Source of the DNA: Heliocidaris erythrogramma
Lineage: Eukaryota > Echinodermata > Echinoidea > Camarodonta > Echinometridae
Direction of reading: 5' to 3'
Assembly: GCA_025617745.1 (NCBI GenBank)
Contig: CM046855.1
Span: 13,857,880 to 13,921,879, forward strand
DNA length: 64,000 bases
Below are positions 36,439 through 51,400 of the stretch, piece by piece. The stretch's first letter is position 1. The number at the start of each line of letters is the position of its first letter. Below the pieces are notes generated by a model, which saw only the letters and a program-made list of their open reading frames with translations, was not told where the DNA came from and did no database searches. The translations under genes were made by a program, and so were the position numbers.

Positions 36439-39400
36439 CTCTTTGCAAAATGAAATTTTGTTTAACTGTAACCTCTATATTCCTTGATCCATCTTGAGCA
36501 CGTTTAGACGACGATTTCGTACATTCGTTTTTAAACACAAGCAATAGCAAGTCGATAATGACAAAGCTGGCATATTTAATATGATTTCTTTCCTCTTTAT
36601 CTACACATCAGATTGTTAGCTGCATACAAGCTGCAACTCTCAGTACCTATAGAGAAAACTCAGAGAAGATCTTAGGAGAAAATAGCTCAAATTTATTGAG
36701 AATTTGCAAATTTGTATTTTGTCTTCATTAATGGCAATTGAAGTTTACGGCCAATTAATGCAATCTCCAGAGTATAACTTCAGCAAATCTGGACTAAAGT
36801 GTTGTTATAGCTGATTCAAAACGCAAACTGGTTTCATGATAAAGTGAAAATCTGTAGTATCTGGTAATCAGTCGAGAAATCATATATTTACATGTATATT
36901 TTTCATATATAATATTGCATAAATCCTTCAAACACAGAATTAGAATATGATAGTCCGTGATGTTAATGTGTTATATCATTTTGTTTTATTATACTTTCTA
37001 ACGTTTTGGTTAACAAAACATAAAAGGCTATACTTCAATCCCCTACATCTTGAAAAATACACTTGTGTATTTCAAAATATTTTATTTTTCAGGTCTAGGG
37101 TTATTCAGTTAATGAAATAATTCGAAAAATGAATGTTTTCCAGGTGAAAGAGTATTTACCATCGCCTTGTTTATCATATTTCACTCGAACTCTAGCCATT
37201 TTCATGTCATGGATCGATAAGCTTACAAGAAAAAAAGCAGGTCATTCGGCCTCCTGCACAAGCGTATACCTCAGGCATGTGTATGCATATCATATATGGC
37301 CGTTATTTTCCTTTTCCCTCTGAGCTCATGGATTACAATGCTTCAGTGGTCAGCATATGTTGCCCTATCACGTCTAGTCCATGGGCTGTGCCGGGGTAGC
37401 CTTAGCGCTGTTTTTACTTGCCTTGGAATTAAGCTTAACAAAATGTTCATTTTCTGAGTTCTGACGTCATTGTGTGTGCACGGACCATGTTCACTTGCGA
37501 TAGGGAAGGGCGTGAGATGGTTTTCTATTTTCTCTGATTATCTTTTTCAAGCAGCCTCAGTTGATTTACTATCAAAAAAAAAATAATGATTCGTAAATTA
37601 AGTGTTTTGCTATCGTCAGTAGATCTTAAAACATTTTCACATCAATTTTATGATATCTTGAAGAGAATTATAAAATTATCACATGCGTCATAATTAGGTA
37701 TTTGATTTATAAAGCTCATTCAAACAAAATGTCACTGAAAGAAATCAAACAATTTTGATTAGAAAACCAAGATAACATTTCAGTACAAATCTTGCAGAGC
37801 GTTCGGCTCCCAGCACGCCAAGAGTTTCTGCAAGTACAAATGGTTTATACTATCACATACACACTTTCAAAAATTCCCTTATCTTGTTATAAAAGAAGTC
37901 AAATGACGTGTAGTATGACATACGCTTCGTTTCACCCCTGCCATGCTGCATCACTATAAGAATGCAAGTAATTGGCCACTTGAATATAGAAGGCATGTAT
38001 TCAAAGTGACCGGTGCAGTATACTACACGCAGACTCAATTAATGCGCAAAACCATACGTAATAATTGACCATCAAACTCAGACAACCGATATTAACTAGA
38101 AGCAATTTTAGATTTGACGTAAGGTAAGACAAAGAGACCGAAAAGGAGAAAGGGTGACGATTCCTTTCTTTAATTTATAATTAGTTAAATATGTAAGGTA
38201 GGATGTGAAATTTATTTTTCTTATTCCAAAGCATAATGATAAATAATTTTAGATTCTTATCGAATTTTCTTCGTGTAAAATCTTTCTGACCTTCATTAGG
38301 TCGGTTTTTCCGTAACAAAAACGTAAAAGCAATACGATAGACGTTATATATTCATGCATTTAATCGACAGCGATTATTACAATGCTGTGATGAATACCAT
38401 TCTTGCAAGAGTTGGTTTATCATTAGAATTACTTTAACTGATATTGATATTAATTAATGTGTATAACTTGTCCTCAGTTTTTTTTTGGTGGACTTCTACC
38501 TTATTGGTATAGGCTACGCAAGATGATTGTGATATACGTAACTGGGAAATAACAGGGTATTGATACCATGAAAATAAAAGAGTGTCTGTTTGGATGGGGT
38601 GACACTGAGAAGTGTAATGCAATAAGAAAACCCTTTCTCCTTAAACCAATTATTTGAACGAGAGAAAAAAAAATGAATGTGCCTTGCCATGGTAACAATG
38701 ACGTCATTGCATTAGTAACCCTGTGTCCGCTGCTACCAATAGTACCTCCTAGGGTTTGCCCTGGATAGCGTGCAGGGTGTGAAAAAATGTCTTTAAAAGC
38801 ATTGTTCGTCAAATTGGTCCATTTTGTAACCACCTCGCTGCAGTTACATTCAATTTAATGACAATGCCCAAGGTAATATTGGACACCCATTAAAATTACG
38901 TCATCAATGTATGCATCAAATTAGTATATTTCTGATTGTTTATGCGAACAAAAGAGTTACGATTGTATAGCAGCGCTTAAGTACCCCCCCCCCCCCAACA
39001 AAAAACCAAAAAAAAATACATTGTTAAGATAATTAATGTCTTGCATGAAAAGAATTAACATGTGAAATCCAGGAAAATCAGCACTTTGTCCATACACGGG
39101 GCTGTAATTTTTTTGTGTTATTAGATATTCATATTGAACACAAACTCACGCTTAAAACAGATTTTTGACAGCGTTGAATATCATCTGCTAAGAGCCGGAA
39201 GGGTGTTAATTCCTATTCCTTACTCGGTAGGCCATGTGGTTTTGTTACGGTATCATGGTACAAATGAGCAAATATTGCGAATGTATACCGGATTGTTTAA
39301 TGTGATTTTAAAATTTCACATGAATATGAATGATTTTAAGAAGCTGCATATGCGTGACAGGTAGTTACAAAGGAGAAAAATATTAATCCATGATACTTAT

Positions 39401-42400
39401 GCCTGTTGTCATGGTAGCATAATTGTTTTCTTGCTGTAAGAACTGAACTTTGGTTGATATTAATGATGAATATGATGCATGCTCTACGTGCCTCGTGGTG
39501 AATAGAACATCAATGCGTCATGCATCTACGTTTTCGTAGCATATGGACGATCTGAATGTGGAAAAAGGTAAGAGCACTCGGGGCGAAAATGCGATTAAGT
39601 CCGATAAGAATATAAAGGTCATTTTTGCTCAGCATATGGCTGTCGCCACTTTTTCGCAATTCACGTTGTTCATCATGGTATATTTTGTGGATAACCAAGA
39701 CTCCAGTCCTATTAAGAGGTCAAAATAAAAGAAGGACTTATTGAAAAGGAAAAAGAGGGTTAATATTTAAAATGTTTTACAGGAAAAGTATGATGGAGAG
39801 AGACTGACAATGAAATTGATCTCCCCATTCCTTTCCAGCCCCCTCTCTCTTTCTCTCTCTATCTATCTCTCTTTCTCTTTTTCTCCCTCTGTCTCTCTTT
39901 CCCTAATTCTCTCTCTCCTGTTTTCTTTTACAACATGCAAAGATTTGTTTCATAGCAGATCCTGTTTTTGTCATAAAACTCGTAGCTCCTCTCATACTTA
40001 TTTATTACTGTAACGCTCTTCTCTAATTATTTCTCTTTATTCATTATTATTCATTTCTGCTCCCTGTATCCGTGTTTCTTGCTTGCACCATCTTTTATAA
40101 TTTTTATCTTTATCTTCCTCAATAGTTTGTCTCTTGTTTTCGTTTAATCCTGTCTTGGCTTACATTTATCTCTCTATCCCAAGCCTTTTTTTTATTATTC
40201 TTTATATTCATCAAAAAGTAATAGTCCATTTACGACTGTAATTTACTGCTTTTCAAGGTACAACGGATCTCAGAAGAGAGGTTTAAAGATCGAATCTTTT
40301 ATCTTTTTTTTCGATCGGCGTGAAAAGTACGACACACTCAGGAAATGGACCGAGAATTCTCCTTTGGCGAGAATGATTGGCGGTCAAAACAGCGATAGGC
40401 ATTTCTTGATGCATGTGTATACCCGCTTCAAGAAAAGAAAAATAAACCGACGGAAATGGAACAAAATACTTGCAGAACCTGAACAGAATAAGAAAACCTA
40501 ATGTCAAGGATGACAAATAATGTATATCTTTATAGATTTCGACAATGACAAGGAAAACGCACTTCTTCGCCTTCCTCTTCCGTGTTCATCAGCTGGGAAC
40601 AGGGTTATATAATTTTGGGCCAGGCTCTTTTACAGTGCAGGGCCTTCTCATTAGCAGCCATCAGGATTAAGCACTCATGAGGACTAATGCGTTTTGTTTA
40701 TTCAATATTTGTAAGAACTCTAAAGTTTGCAATTAACTCGGAATGTATATCCCAGTAGATTTGGACAATGTCAAGGAAAACGCACTTGTTCTTCCGTGTC
40801 CATCAGCTGGGAGGAGGGTTATTTAATTTTGGCCAGGCTGTTTTACAGTGCAGGGCCTTCTCATTAGCAGCCATCAGGATTAAGCACTCATGAGGACTAA
40901 TGCGTTTTGTTTATTTAATATTTGTAAGAACTATAAAGTTTGCAATTAACTCGGAATGTATATCCCAGTAGATTTGGACAATGTCAAGGAAAACGCACTT
41001 GTTCTTCCGTGTCCATCAGCTGGGAGGAGGGTTATTTAATTTTGGCCAGGCTCTTGCACAGTGCAGGGCCTTCTCATTAGCAGCCTTCAGGATTAAGCAC
41101 TAAAGGGGACTAATGCGTTTTGTTTATTAAATATTTGTAAGAACTATAAAGTTTGCAATGAGCTCGGATTAAAGAAAATGTTATAGAAAATTAAAACTGA
41201 AGTTTTTATTGTTAGCCTTTTTGGTCTTATCTCACTATTCAAGTTTATTCACTCCTAAAATTGCACTTATATTAACCGGTCCTGCAGATTATGTTGAGGA
41301 TTTATTTACCATCTTTTCAATAACATAGGACAGCTCCAATCATTTTTAATTGGGGAGAAATTATTTTATTTGTCAAGTCAACATAACAACATACACAACA
41401 TTTGACAAGAGTTTAAAAGGTGACTGCAATCGCCGTTGCTTTCAGCCAAGTAATTTTGATACAATAACCTTATAGGAAATGTATGTGATTTGTCTCGTTT
41501 GAACCAATATAACACTACGCATCGGATGATATATGTGATTAATATTGTATTTTGAATTTGGAAGTATCGAGCTCATTCAAATTTGTAATTCTTTTATCGG
41601 ATAAGTCATGGGTACTAAATCCCCGGTAATTTATAAACACTTTGCTCTGAAGCGGATAGGGTACAGATTTATAACGTGCTATTGATAATCGTGACGTCAG
41701 TAATTTAATAATACAGATGCGTGGTTTTTTTTTTTCACTTCCCACAATGGGCTCGATTGTGGGCGATGTCGACCTCGCTATAGCTTGGGAAGCATCTCAT
41801 CATCACTGCATATAGGCCATAGAATGTGGTTTTCTTGCTGAAATACAGTCATGGTCCTCAATCACTTAAGCTATTTTTTCCACCCCGTCGATATAATTTA
41901 GATGTTTCTTATTTTACTACTTTTTATACGATTCAATTTTTTTCTCCTTAACCTTAATGTGGAATAATCTCTTTACAAAACGATCATCCTTCCTGGCCTG
42001 ACATACATTTGATATCTACCAGTCAGAATTAGACTTAAATAACAATTTCAATGTGGAGGGTAACGGACAAATTATGTCATCAAATCCAGTACATCGATAG
42101 TAATGCACTTTTCATATCCCTTCATTAGATGCACCTTTTTTCATATCAGTAGCGGTAGCTTTATTCATTTTCCACCGTGTTGTATTTGTAACTTAGCATA
42201 ATGTCCATTCATAATCAGTTTGTTCTTTGACCAACACAAAAAAGGCCGAGTCTGCCGAGTAAAGATCTTTATCATGTAAATGCCGTGTTATCACAATGTA
42301 AACTGATGTCATGATTCATAAAAAATCAACAGAATAAAAAAGCATTCCATTTCAACTTTACCTTTATCATATCAGTGTTCCGGGATAGATCTCAGTTAAA

Positions 42401-45400
42401 GGGAATTTCGACAGGTTTCAACAAAAGGGACCGTTCTCAAAGTGCGTTGTTTTGACCTAGTCAAGTAATATCAGAAAGCATTTCGATATAATTTTTTTTT
42501 TGACCAGTGATTATTTTACAATAACAATGAAAGTCTGCCAAATTCGATTTAAAACAAATCATTCTCCAGTTTATTTTAGTACAAAGTGAAGCCTTTAACT
42601 CACGGAGTTTCAATAAGAAAACCATTCTGTGATATAGCTCATAAAATTTGTAATAATATGATAACGGAGTCTTCTTGAACACAGGAAATTAAAATCCTAG
42701 TACTCTAGCGAAGGAAATGAAACACACATCTTGAGAAAAAAAGGATGGGGATAACGATTGAAGCAGTTTCCTTTGTCATGTGAAAAGGCATTGAATGTAA
42801 AAATAAAACAGTTTGAAATACGCAATATTAAGAACTATTTTCCAAAATGAACTCCATACCTCTTTTTAGAGGACATTTGGTTTGTGCAATGACACATAGA
42901 TTTATTGATTTCCAATACCGATATATGATTATTCGTAAAATACCATTGTAACGAAGCTAAATTCAGTGGAGTAAGCCTATACAACTTAATCAACTAAGTA
43001 AACTTCTGTTCAAATATCGTGATAAAAAGTCAACAATAACAAATTATTGGGATATGATAATTCACTAAAATCTCAATTGTATTCCTTCGAAAACACAAAG
43101 AAAAATAATCATTTTTTCTTATATTCACTTAACTTAGTATTGTTTCATACATTTACAGGCACCTTGGAGGTGTTTTTTATAGCAAGCAAAATATGAATTT
43201 TGATTGTTGTTTAACATTTTAACTCCTATAACAATAACCCAACAGGTTGAAAGTTTTAAAGTCTGATAAACATGACTGCAAAGTGAAGCTAGACTGTCAT
43301 GACTGTGGAGCAGTATCACTTTTCATTCGCATAGGTTGTAGCTCGTGGCATTTAGGCAGACGAAAATCAGATGTAAATTGAAACGATGTGCTATTGTCAT
43401 TATACCGCAAACCGTGGCGTTAAATATTACTCAATACAATATTTGATTGATTAAATCCATTGGATTTTCCTTGCTCACAGCTTTTATGATAATTTACTGG
43501 AGCCAATGCCTAACGTTATAATACTCTCCTCCTCATGTTGAATAATTCATATCCAACTCCTAACTTTATATAAGAGTCAACGAAAGAGCACCAATCTCAC
43601 ATTTAAAGAAACTTTTATGACTTGGCTTAGGAAAAAAATGACTTCTTGAAGAGCATCAGTAAAAGTTAACATGATAATATAATGTGCTTTAATGGCTGTA
43701 CGCACAACGCACTAATATAAACCGTCATGTTAAATTTGTATTTGCTAATGACACTGCGTTGTATAAGTGTTGCAGACAGCTGTGTTTTTGTTTAGAGTAT
43801 TTCATAAGGCATTTTCGATATACATGTTTATGGCAACAACAAAATAGTTTTGAAAGAGAAATGTAACTTTTTTTCAAAACACTTTTCCTCTTTTTCCAAA
43901 GCAAAATCTGATGTTGTAAGGTAACCCCCCCCCCCCCAACAAAAAAACATCCTTTTAAAGGCACATCGAAAGCAAATGACTTTATACATAATATATGTAA
44001 TAGTATATTAACAATATTTTACACTTGAGTGAATACTGGCTACTTTTGTCAAACTCGCAAAATTGGTTTGCGCAAAACTGTCTCAGTCTTGAATTTGATC
44101 AAAGTGCTTATTAGGCAATTAAAAGCACGTCCTCGGTTAACTATCAATTATTGGTTTTAACAATCTCTTTAACCATATACCTAGCAGTGTACATCGACAG
44201 TGGCATATAAAAAGATTGATAAAGGGGAGGGAACGGGATGCTCCCAAGACAGGGGTTAAATGTTTCTGTACAGCTCCGTTCTTGTACGGGCATCACGGGC
44301 ATAGCATGTTGTACAGATTTTTTTTTCCTGGTGCCTTTAAAAGGAGCTACATCAGTTTCACCCAATGGTGGGCACACTACTGCTCCCATAACCCCCACCA
44401 CCATTGCAGGTGGTGTCTTTCCAGCACAGATCATCTGGATCAGTACTTATTTTTGCAGAAAGAGTTTTGGAAAGATTGCATGCAATATCGGGAGAACCCT
44501 AACTGTTACATATTTTCTTCTTCTAATTTCTTATTCCTATTAAAGGTTACAATATCCAACAAACAACGTCTTGTATGATGAATAAAAATTCAAACGAAAA
44601 GCATATTTATTGATAAAAATGTTTAAAGGGATACGCCACCAGACAGCCATTGGGAAAGTCAGGATTGCGTAAGCCCTATTCACTCGTACACCATGCTTGT
44701 GCGTCGAACGCGTCCGTTGGACTACTGGAATCTCGCACGAGAGCTCGAGCTCAGGCGGAGCGTGCATGTTGCGCTGCGAACACCCTGTTCGAGGTTTGCT
44801 CCCGCGGGGCAACGGCATGATCAGGTAACGATCACGGTGCCCTCTCGCGGCATAAAAACGTCCATAATCTGTGGTTGAGTATCCCTTTAAAATATCTACA
44901 ATTAAACATGTACATGTGAAAGATATCATCATGCATTACAGTGCATCTTTTCCACATGCTCCAGACAGTAACGCATCCTCAACTGGTTGGAATAGATGGA
45001 CTAAAGAACGGAACCAAGTTGTTCAAAAGCAGTTTAATTTGTTTTAGATCAAATATTGAGTTAACAGAGAACATGCAGTTACTGCCTTGACAGGCACTTT
45101 GACCAAATTCAAGGCAGAGGCATTTTTTCGGAAACCAATTTTTTGCGAGTTTTATCAAAGTAGCCAGTACTCACTAAGTGTAAAATATTGTCAATAATAA
45201 TAGTGTCATCTGATGAAACAGACCCTTGCCCATAATTGTAGACGAAAAAAGTCGTATCGAAATTGCGAAATTGTGAATTTGGAGAATATTTTCAAAGTGT
45301 TTACTTTTGTATACTTACTGTATAAATTCAGCATATCATTATCATTATTATGATACTTCCAATGAGGCGGGGAAAAATCCACTAAAGCATGCATACACAG

Positions 45401-48400
45401 AATTGTGGTGATGACTATCGATAATGTTTATTCACAGAACGCCAAATTTTGAACGTAACCAACTTGACTCGAGAAAATAGTATGCTCAAAGTAATAATAA
45501 ACTCTTTAGAATATAGGGTTAAACAAAAAAAGTTCCAAATAAAATGAACTGTGACTAAAGATAGCCAAGGTGTCTTAGTGAGAGTTAATAAACGTCGAAT
45601 TCGAAGAGATCGTTTAAAATAACTGGATATATGAACAGGATATTGCGTCTGTGGAAATACACTAAAAAGTGTATAAAAGAGAAACTGAGAATAAATATCG
45701 TCGATGGTCTGTGGATAGATGAATACCCATTCTCTTTCTTTCATCGATTTCTATCCGTCATCTGAATATTAAGGTACTTGTAAATAAAACTGACGGTTGT
45801 CGATAATGCATAAGAACCAGTCGTCATGGTGATGATAGGCATTTTGCCACCATTTCTCACGTACTGAGTATGTTTTACACGATTTCTACCACAGGACAGG
45901 TCAACGTGAGAAATATAGTATCTTGAAACCAAGAAATCGTGCTCTCATCTTATAATCTTTCTTTAGGCCTACATAATTATTTTTCCCATCATGCATGCCA
46001 TTTCCCTCTAATACCATATAAACATATTACGTAAGTTTATGTTGAGCGATACATATAATCATCTGTAGTAATGTTGTATGAATAAGATGTTGCAGAGAAT
46101 ATTATCAACTACTTAATAAGGAAAAGCTTCAACTTGATATAAATTTTGGTTAGGAAGAGATGAATATCGTCACCACTTTTCTAATGTAGAATTGTGCCTT
46201 TTAGTTTGACATATTTATACATTTCTTATTTGATGATATTATGAACCTTTAGACAAGGAAGGAAGTGTTTCCTTTGCGATATTGTGCCGCCCAAAATATA
46301 ATGCTGTTCTTAACATAATTATGTTAAATACAATAAGCCAAGATATGTTCGGATATGTTATTCTAAATGTGGTAGGATATGTCAAGTTATTAACAAGTGG
46401 ATGCTTGGTAACATATTGTGATATGTAGAAATGCACAGGGCGTCATTCTGTGCTCAAATTCAGTTCCCCTGTATTGCGTGACATAATCTATACAAATGGT
46501 ATATTTGGCGCCAAATTTAGTCCATAAATACACGCTATAACCAAATATGCGATAACCTTTCTGCACTATTATAATGCGTGACTAGGCCTTGCTATTCACA
46601 GTATAGCTTTTATCTTAACCACAACAGTGCAGCCATCACATTCACAGTGGGAAATATACCATCCACAAATGCCCGCGGCCTGATGTAGAAGTGCGCGCCG
46701 CCATTTCGACGCCACTTCTACGCCATATGGGAGTCTTAAGGAACATTGACAACATGCACGAGCATATGGAATGAACAGAGAGATTGGTAGGAAGAGCGCG
46801 ACAGTAGTTTTTGTATATATAGTTGTTAATTTTATTATCCAAGATTTGCCAAAAACGTTAACCTCCTTTTATCATGTTCATAAGCAACTTCTCGAAATTT
46901 ATCACCTTTTAAAAATTCTTCTTTCACGTCCACTGCTTCTAAATTGGACTTTGTGCAAATGTTTGTGTAGAACCTGTCACTGCCAGAACGCTGCCTGTCT
47001 CAACTTTAATAATATTATGTTGTTGTGTTGATCACGTCTGTTTAGTGTCCCAGCTTCTACTAGACTGTATTTGACGGGAGTCAATATTAATGTGCGTCTC
47101 CAATTGGTATGTGGGTGTGGGTGTGTGTGAATACGCATCCAATCTGATGGGATTCGGTTTGCATGACAGAACATCACAGCTAATTCACGAGGGAACAACC
47201 ATATTGGCTTTGAATATTAATTACTCCAATTTCACAGTTCTTCATTCTTTGTTCTGGGTTGTCTGTCGTCTCTGTCTGCTTATGTCGCTTTATCAAAGTC
47301 CAGTTGACATGATTGAAATGCTAGGACCATGGCGATAGAAAAACTCTTTCGCATCTACAAACATGCGCTCTGACAATGCATGAGTCAATATTATATATCT
47401 TACCTAATAAATGTCTGTACCTCCAATCATTAATATAGGTCATTATGTTATTTCAGGATGTCAGCAGTGTGTAATGCATCATACATTTAAAAAAAACCTT
47501 TGATAGTCTCATGAAACAAGTAGAATACCTAAAAGGACAGTATAAATACAAAATTAAAATTCTGCACAGTCATCTCAAAGTGCCTTACTAGATACAAATC
47601 TGCTTGAGATTTTTAGATAAATGCATGTGTATGTTTCTTAAACTGCATTATCTCTGATTTATAGTTGCAGAATGACTCTTTGAGGTGATATTTTCAGTTC
47701 GGTGCGCTTTGTTTCATATTTCAAATTTCATTTTTTGTAATAATGATAAGAATAATACTGGGTGTTTTCAATAAACGTAAATACAGGTACATAAAAATAT
47801 ATTACATCTGTTTAGTTTGCTTGTCGTTACTTGTAAACTATCAACTAACAAAATTGGAAATGCGGATATAAAATGAGTCTAGCAGAATGTTAAGCAAGAT
47901 TTCATACAATTTCTGAATTGATTAATTTCCAAAATAATTTAAAAGTGCTCATGAAGTAACACCGTCAAGTCATACGTATAAAGAGGTGGTTTTGAACACA
48001 GGTAGCACTCGATCACGGTTTTGCCCCAACTTTGTCCTGTTTTACTCTAAAAGGAAAGGTGGGTATGCTAATTCCCAACCACCTCGTGAAGATACGCCTG
48101 TTAGAGCGAGCAAATAAGCCCAGATTGATGATCAGTGTTAAATCATGTAGAATACGATACCATCCCAGGAGTATAGATCGATTTTGTTCCAGCTAGCTGC
48201 ATCGTAATCTATCTCTGGTTGTCTCCGATGTCTACCATTCCCACAATTTGAGAGAGAATTTAAGCACTTCACATCGCGATCAAAATACCCTCGACTATGT
48301 ACTAACTTTTCCCCAATCAATGATTTAGTATTTTATCTAGAGAAAGAGAGAGAGGGAGAGACAGACAGACTGAGAGAGAGAGAGAGCTATAAGAAAGCTC

Positions 48401-51400
48401 GAGGGAGAGACAGGGCAGATAGATAGAAATAGAGAGAGATAGGGAGAGAGAGAGAGAGAGAGAGAGAAAGAAAGAGAGAGAGAATGAGAGCGGAAAGTTG
48501 AAGGCTGATTGATCATGTTGATATTTCAGCCAGCAAGATATCTTGTTTGAACTGATAAATCACTCCTTCATTCTAAATAAAATCTAAACCATCATGTTTT
48601 TATACATATAACAGCATTAAATAGGTGAGTTGCGGATTCTTTTCTTTTTCAAATTAGGAACGAGATAATTAACAAAAATACAGCTTTTTCGTTTAACACT
48701 AGAGGCACACCATTATAACTGTGATGTTTTCGCTGGCACATGAATTCTTTCATGGCATAAATTTCAGTCCCTTCACATGTTGCCTCGTAGATTCCTTCAT
48801 GGTCTTTCTCAAAAGACAACCATTTATCCATCAATTTAGACTTTGCGCTGATTCAGACTTTATCTCCTACATGTATTTGCAGTGTCACAACGTGCATAAA
48901 GCTGTTTTGAAGGCTGCAAGAAGTAAGCGCATCTTGAAGAAGCAATTTTGAAGCCATCCCAGTCATACTCAATATGGCGTGCACGCTCTGTCGCCTTGTA
49001 TTGATCTGGCTTGAAAAATTCAAAAAGCTTTCTGAGAGAGCCAAAGAAATAATTTGAACTCAAAGTAATATATTCTTGTTTGACTTGCTGGATGATGACC
49101 TCGATAGATTTTTAACCCATCAACTTCGAGGTTTACTGGGGTTTTATAGTCATGAGGTAATAGTATGAATGAAAATATTACAAATATTACATAAACGATG
49201 TAATGGAGGCTGTAACGATGGTTACATATCCCTCTTTTCAATCATTAATAATTCCGAAGGTTCGTTGATCTGAAGGTTCATAATTCCGAAAATTACATAT
49301 AGAACCGTATTTTATTTTCGGAATTATGAAACCTAAATAGTTTCTATTTCATTTTCGGAATGATAAAGTCCTATTGCTCTTTTAATTAATTAATTAATTA
49401 TGAACCGTCGAAATAATGAACCCTATTTTATTTTCGTAATTATTAACACCCTGATACTGGAAATTTGTGTTGCGGAATTACGAAAAAATGAATGCCCCCG
49501 TAACGTCAAAATACTCCGAAACTCATTGTGATCAGGGCCCTTCAAATATTGATTAATATCATCATAAGCCTAAAATATTTCAAGGTATCATGACAGCATA
49601 ATAATTTCATATTCCATTTGAAACGAATCATGTGAATGAAAATAAATGGGTCGACATTACACAGCACCTAGAATGTACAAGTGATTTTTAAATCGTATCA
49701 TTATAATGACTGAATCGTATTATGGTATCAAATCGGGAAAAATACGAAAACAAACTTCCCAAGGATGGCTGAGGAGTCAACATATAAAAAATTTGTAAAT
49801 TCTTCATGTTTAATTTGTACAAGATTGTTTTTCTCAGTATTTTGTGTCGTGGAGTATATTTCACAGAATTGTACCAAATTTTTCCCGTAGAGTACTAATC
49901 TGTACATAATTTATATTGTGTCCATACCACAATTGAGATGGCTTACGGTCCTAAAATGTGACCCAATAAGCCACTTCGGGGATGCAATCTGAGCATGAGC
50001 AGATAAAGGTCATCTGTACCAAAATTCTAAAACCCACTGACACTAATATTCGACATGTGCTCATGAATGTCATGTAATCATTATTCAAGTATGCACTAAT
50101 GGTGCATTCCATGATATCCAGGTGGCAGTATTCTTTTTAAAGGGGGAAACAAAAGCTATTCATGAGGCACCTCTATCACTCCCAGAGTTATTTTTCTGAA
50201 GTGCACATAAAGGGACCCTCCATGTCTAAAATATCTGTGGATATTTGGGGTCATTTGTACCATGCGCTAACCCCGAACTGGCTTATTGCAGAACACTACA
50301 AATCATGGGTGTCGATCGGGGGGATGGGGGTATATATCCCCCCCCCAAAAAAAAAAAAATAAATAAAATAAAATAAAATAAAATGAGGTGGGGGGATGGC
50401 CTGTATTATCATCCCCCAATATATTTGGATGAAATAAATAAGAATAATGATACATTAACTTAAAACTAATAATTATCCAAACTCATGTTTGATCTTGAAA
50501 TACCATCACATTTTTTAATGATTGGAAGTAAGGAAATAGAAAATGCCATAATTTCAATGCGAAAATATCGAAGACAATTGGTTCGCTCGCATTGTTATTC
50601 TCAATGGAGGGGGAGGGGTTCCGTCCATTGGCGTAGATCCGTGCATTCCTTCTTTTCATTTCATTTTCTTGCGAATTAAACGGCGTTCGTACGAACTTCG
50701 TAAGAAGGCCGTAAGAATATATGCCCCATCTACGAATCTCTACGAACTCCGGAATTCGTACGAACAGTGAGATTCGTACGAACCTTTGTGACCGTAGCTT
50801 AACAAAGAGCGAACTAATTGGGGGAAGATCTGAATTTATCAGCCGTTGAGCGATCTTCCTCGGTCTTTCTAACTTCTTGGTGTTTTCTTTTGCATGTTAT
50901 ACGTTTTAAGAATTTGCCATTTCTCTCTGTTTTTATATAGGTAAAACGTGTCGTCCAACAAGAAGGATACGTTCGAGTAAAGCGTGGATTCAAAGACCTG
51001 CAACAATTATACCAGAATTTTGATCTTCCCAAAATAAAACCGCCCAAGGAGGAACCAGCCAAAGTTTGGAAAGATGCACCCTTTAACGACCCACTTCTGT
51101 CAAAACAATGGTTTATTGTAAGTATATATTTCATAAAATATTATAATTATCAGAGATAATATAAATACTATATATTATACTTCAACATCATTTAATAGTT
51201 CTTCAGATGGCCGTTAATGATAGTTACCAGATATCAGTCTAAATCCCTCAATAATCCACCATTTTATATAATTTCTATGTCTTTTTATATCTTTAAAGGT
51301 ATTCTGTCATAACATATATGTTTATCTTATATTGGTCATAAATTATAATGAATACCAGGTAACCGAAGATATAGCGACTAAGAACAAGAAAATAAATGTT

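Larger units (their letters stand above)
36010..50940. other. PCSK2 intron 2 (14.9 kb)
   Basis: No exon recognised. Contains attccgaa/ggttcataattccgaa-type repeats at about 36075-36150 and 49245-49450, CT runs near 36396-36440 and 39840-39920, a three-copy tandem repeat (40519-41168), a TTAA-flanked MITE (44622-44891) and a GA-rich tract (48340-48485). Confidence 0.7.

Noticed and set aside
48649-49063. Several overlapping minus-strand frames of 61-67 codons
   Set aside because: They looked briefly like remnants of a coding sequence, but frames shift repeatedly and I recognise no family.
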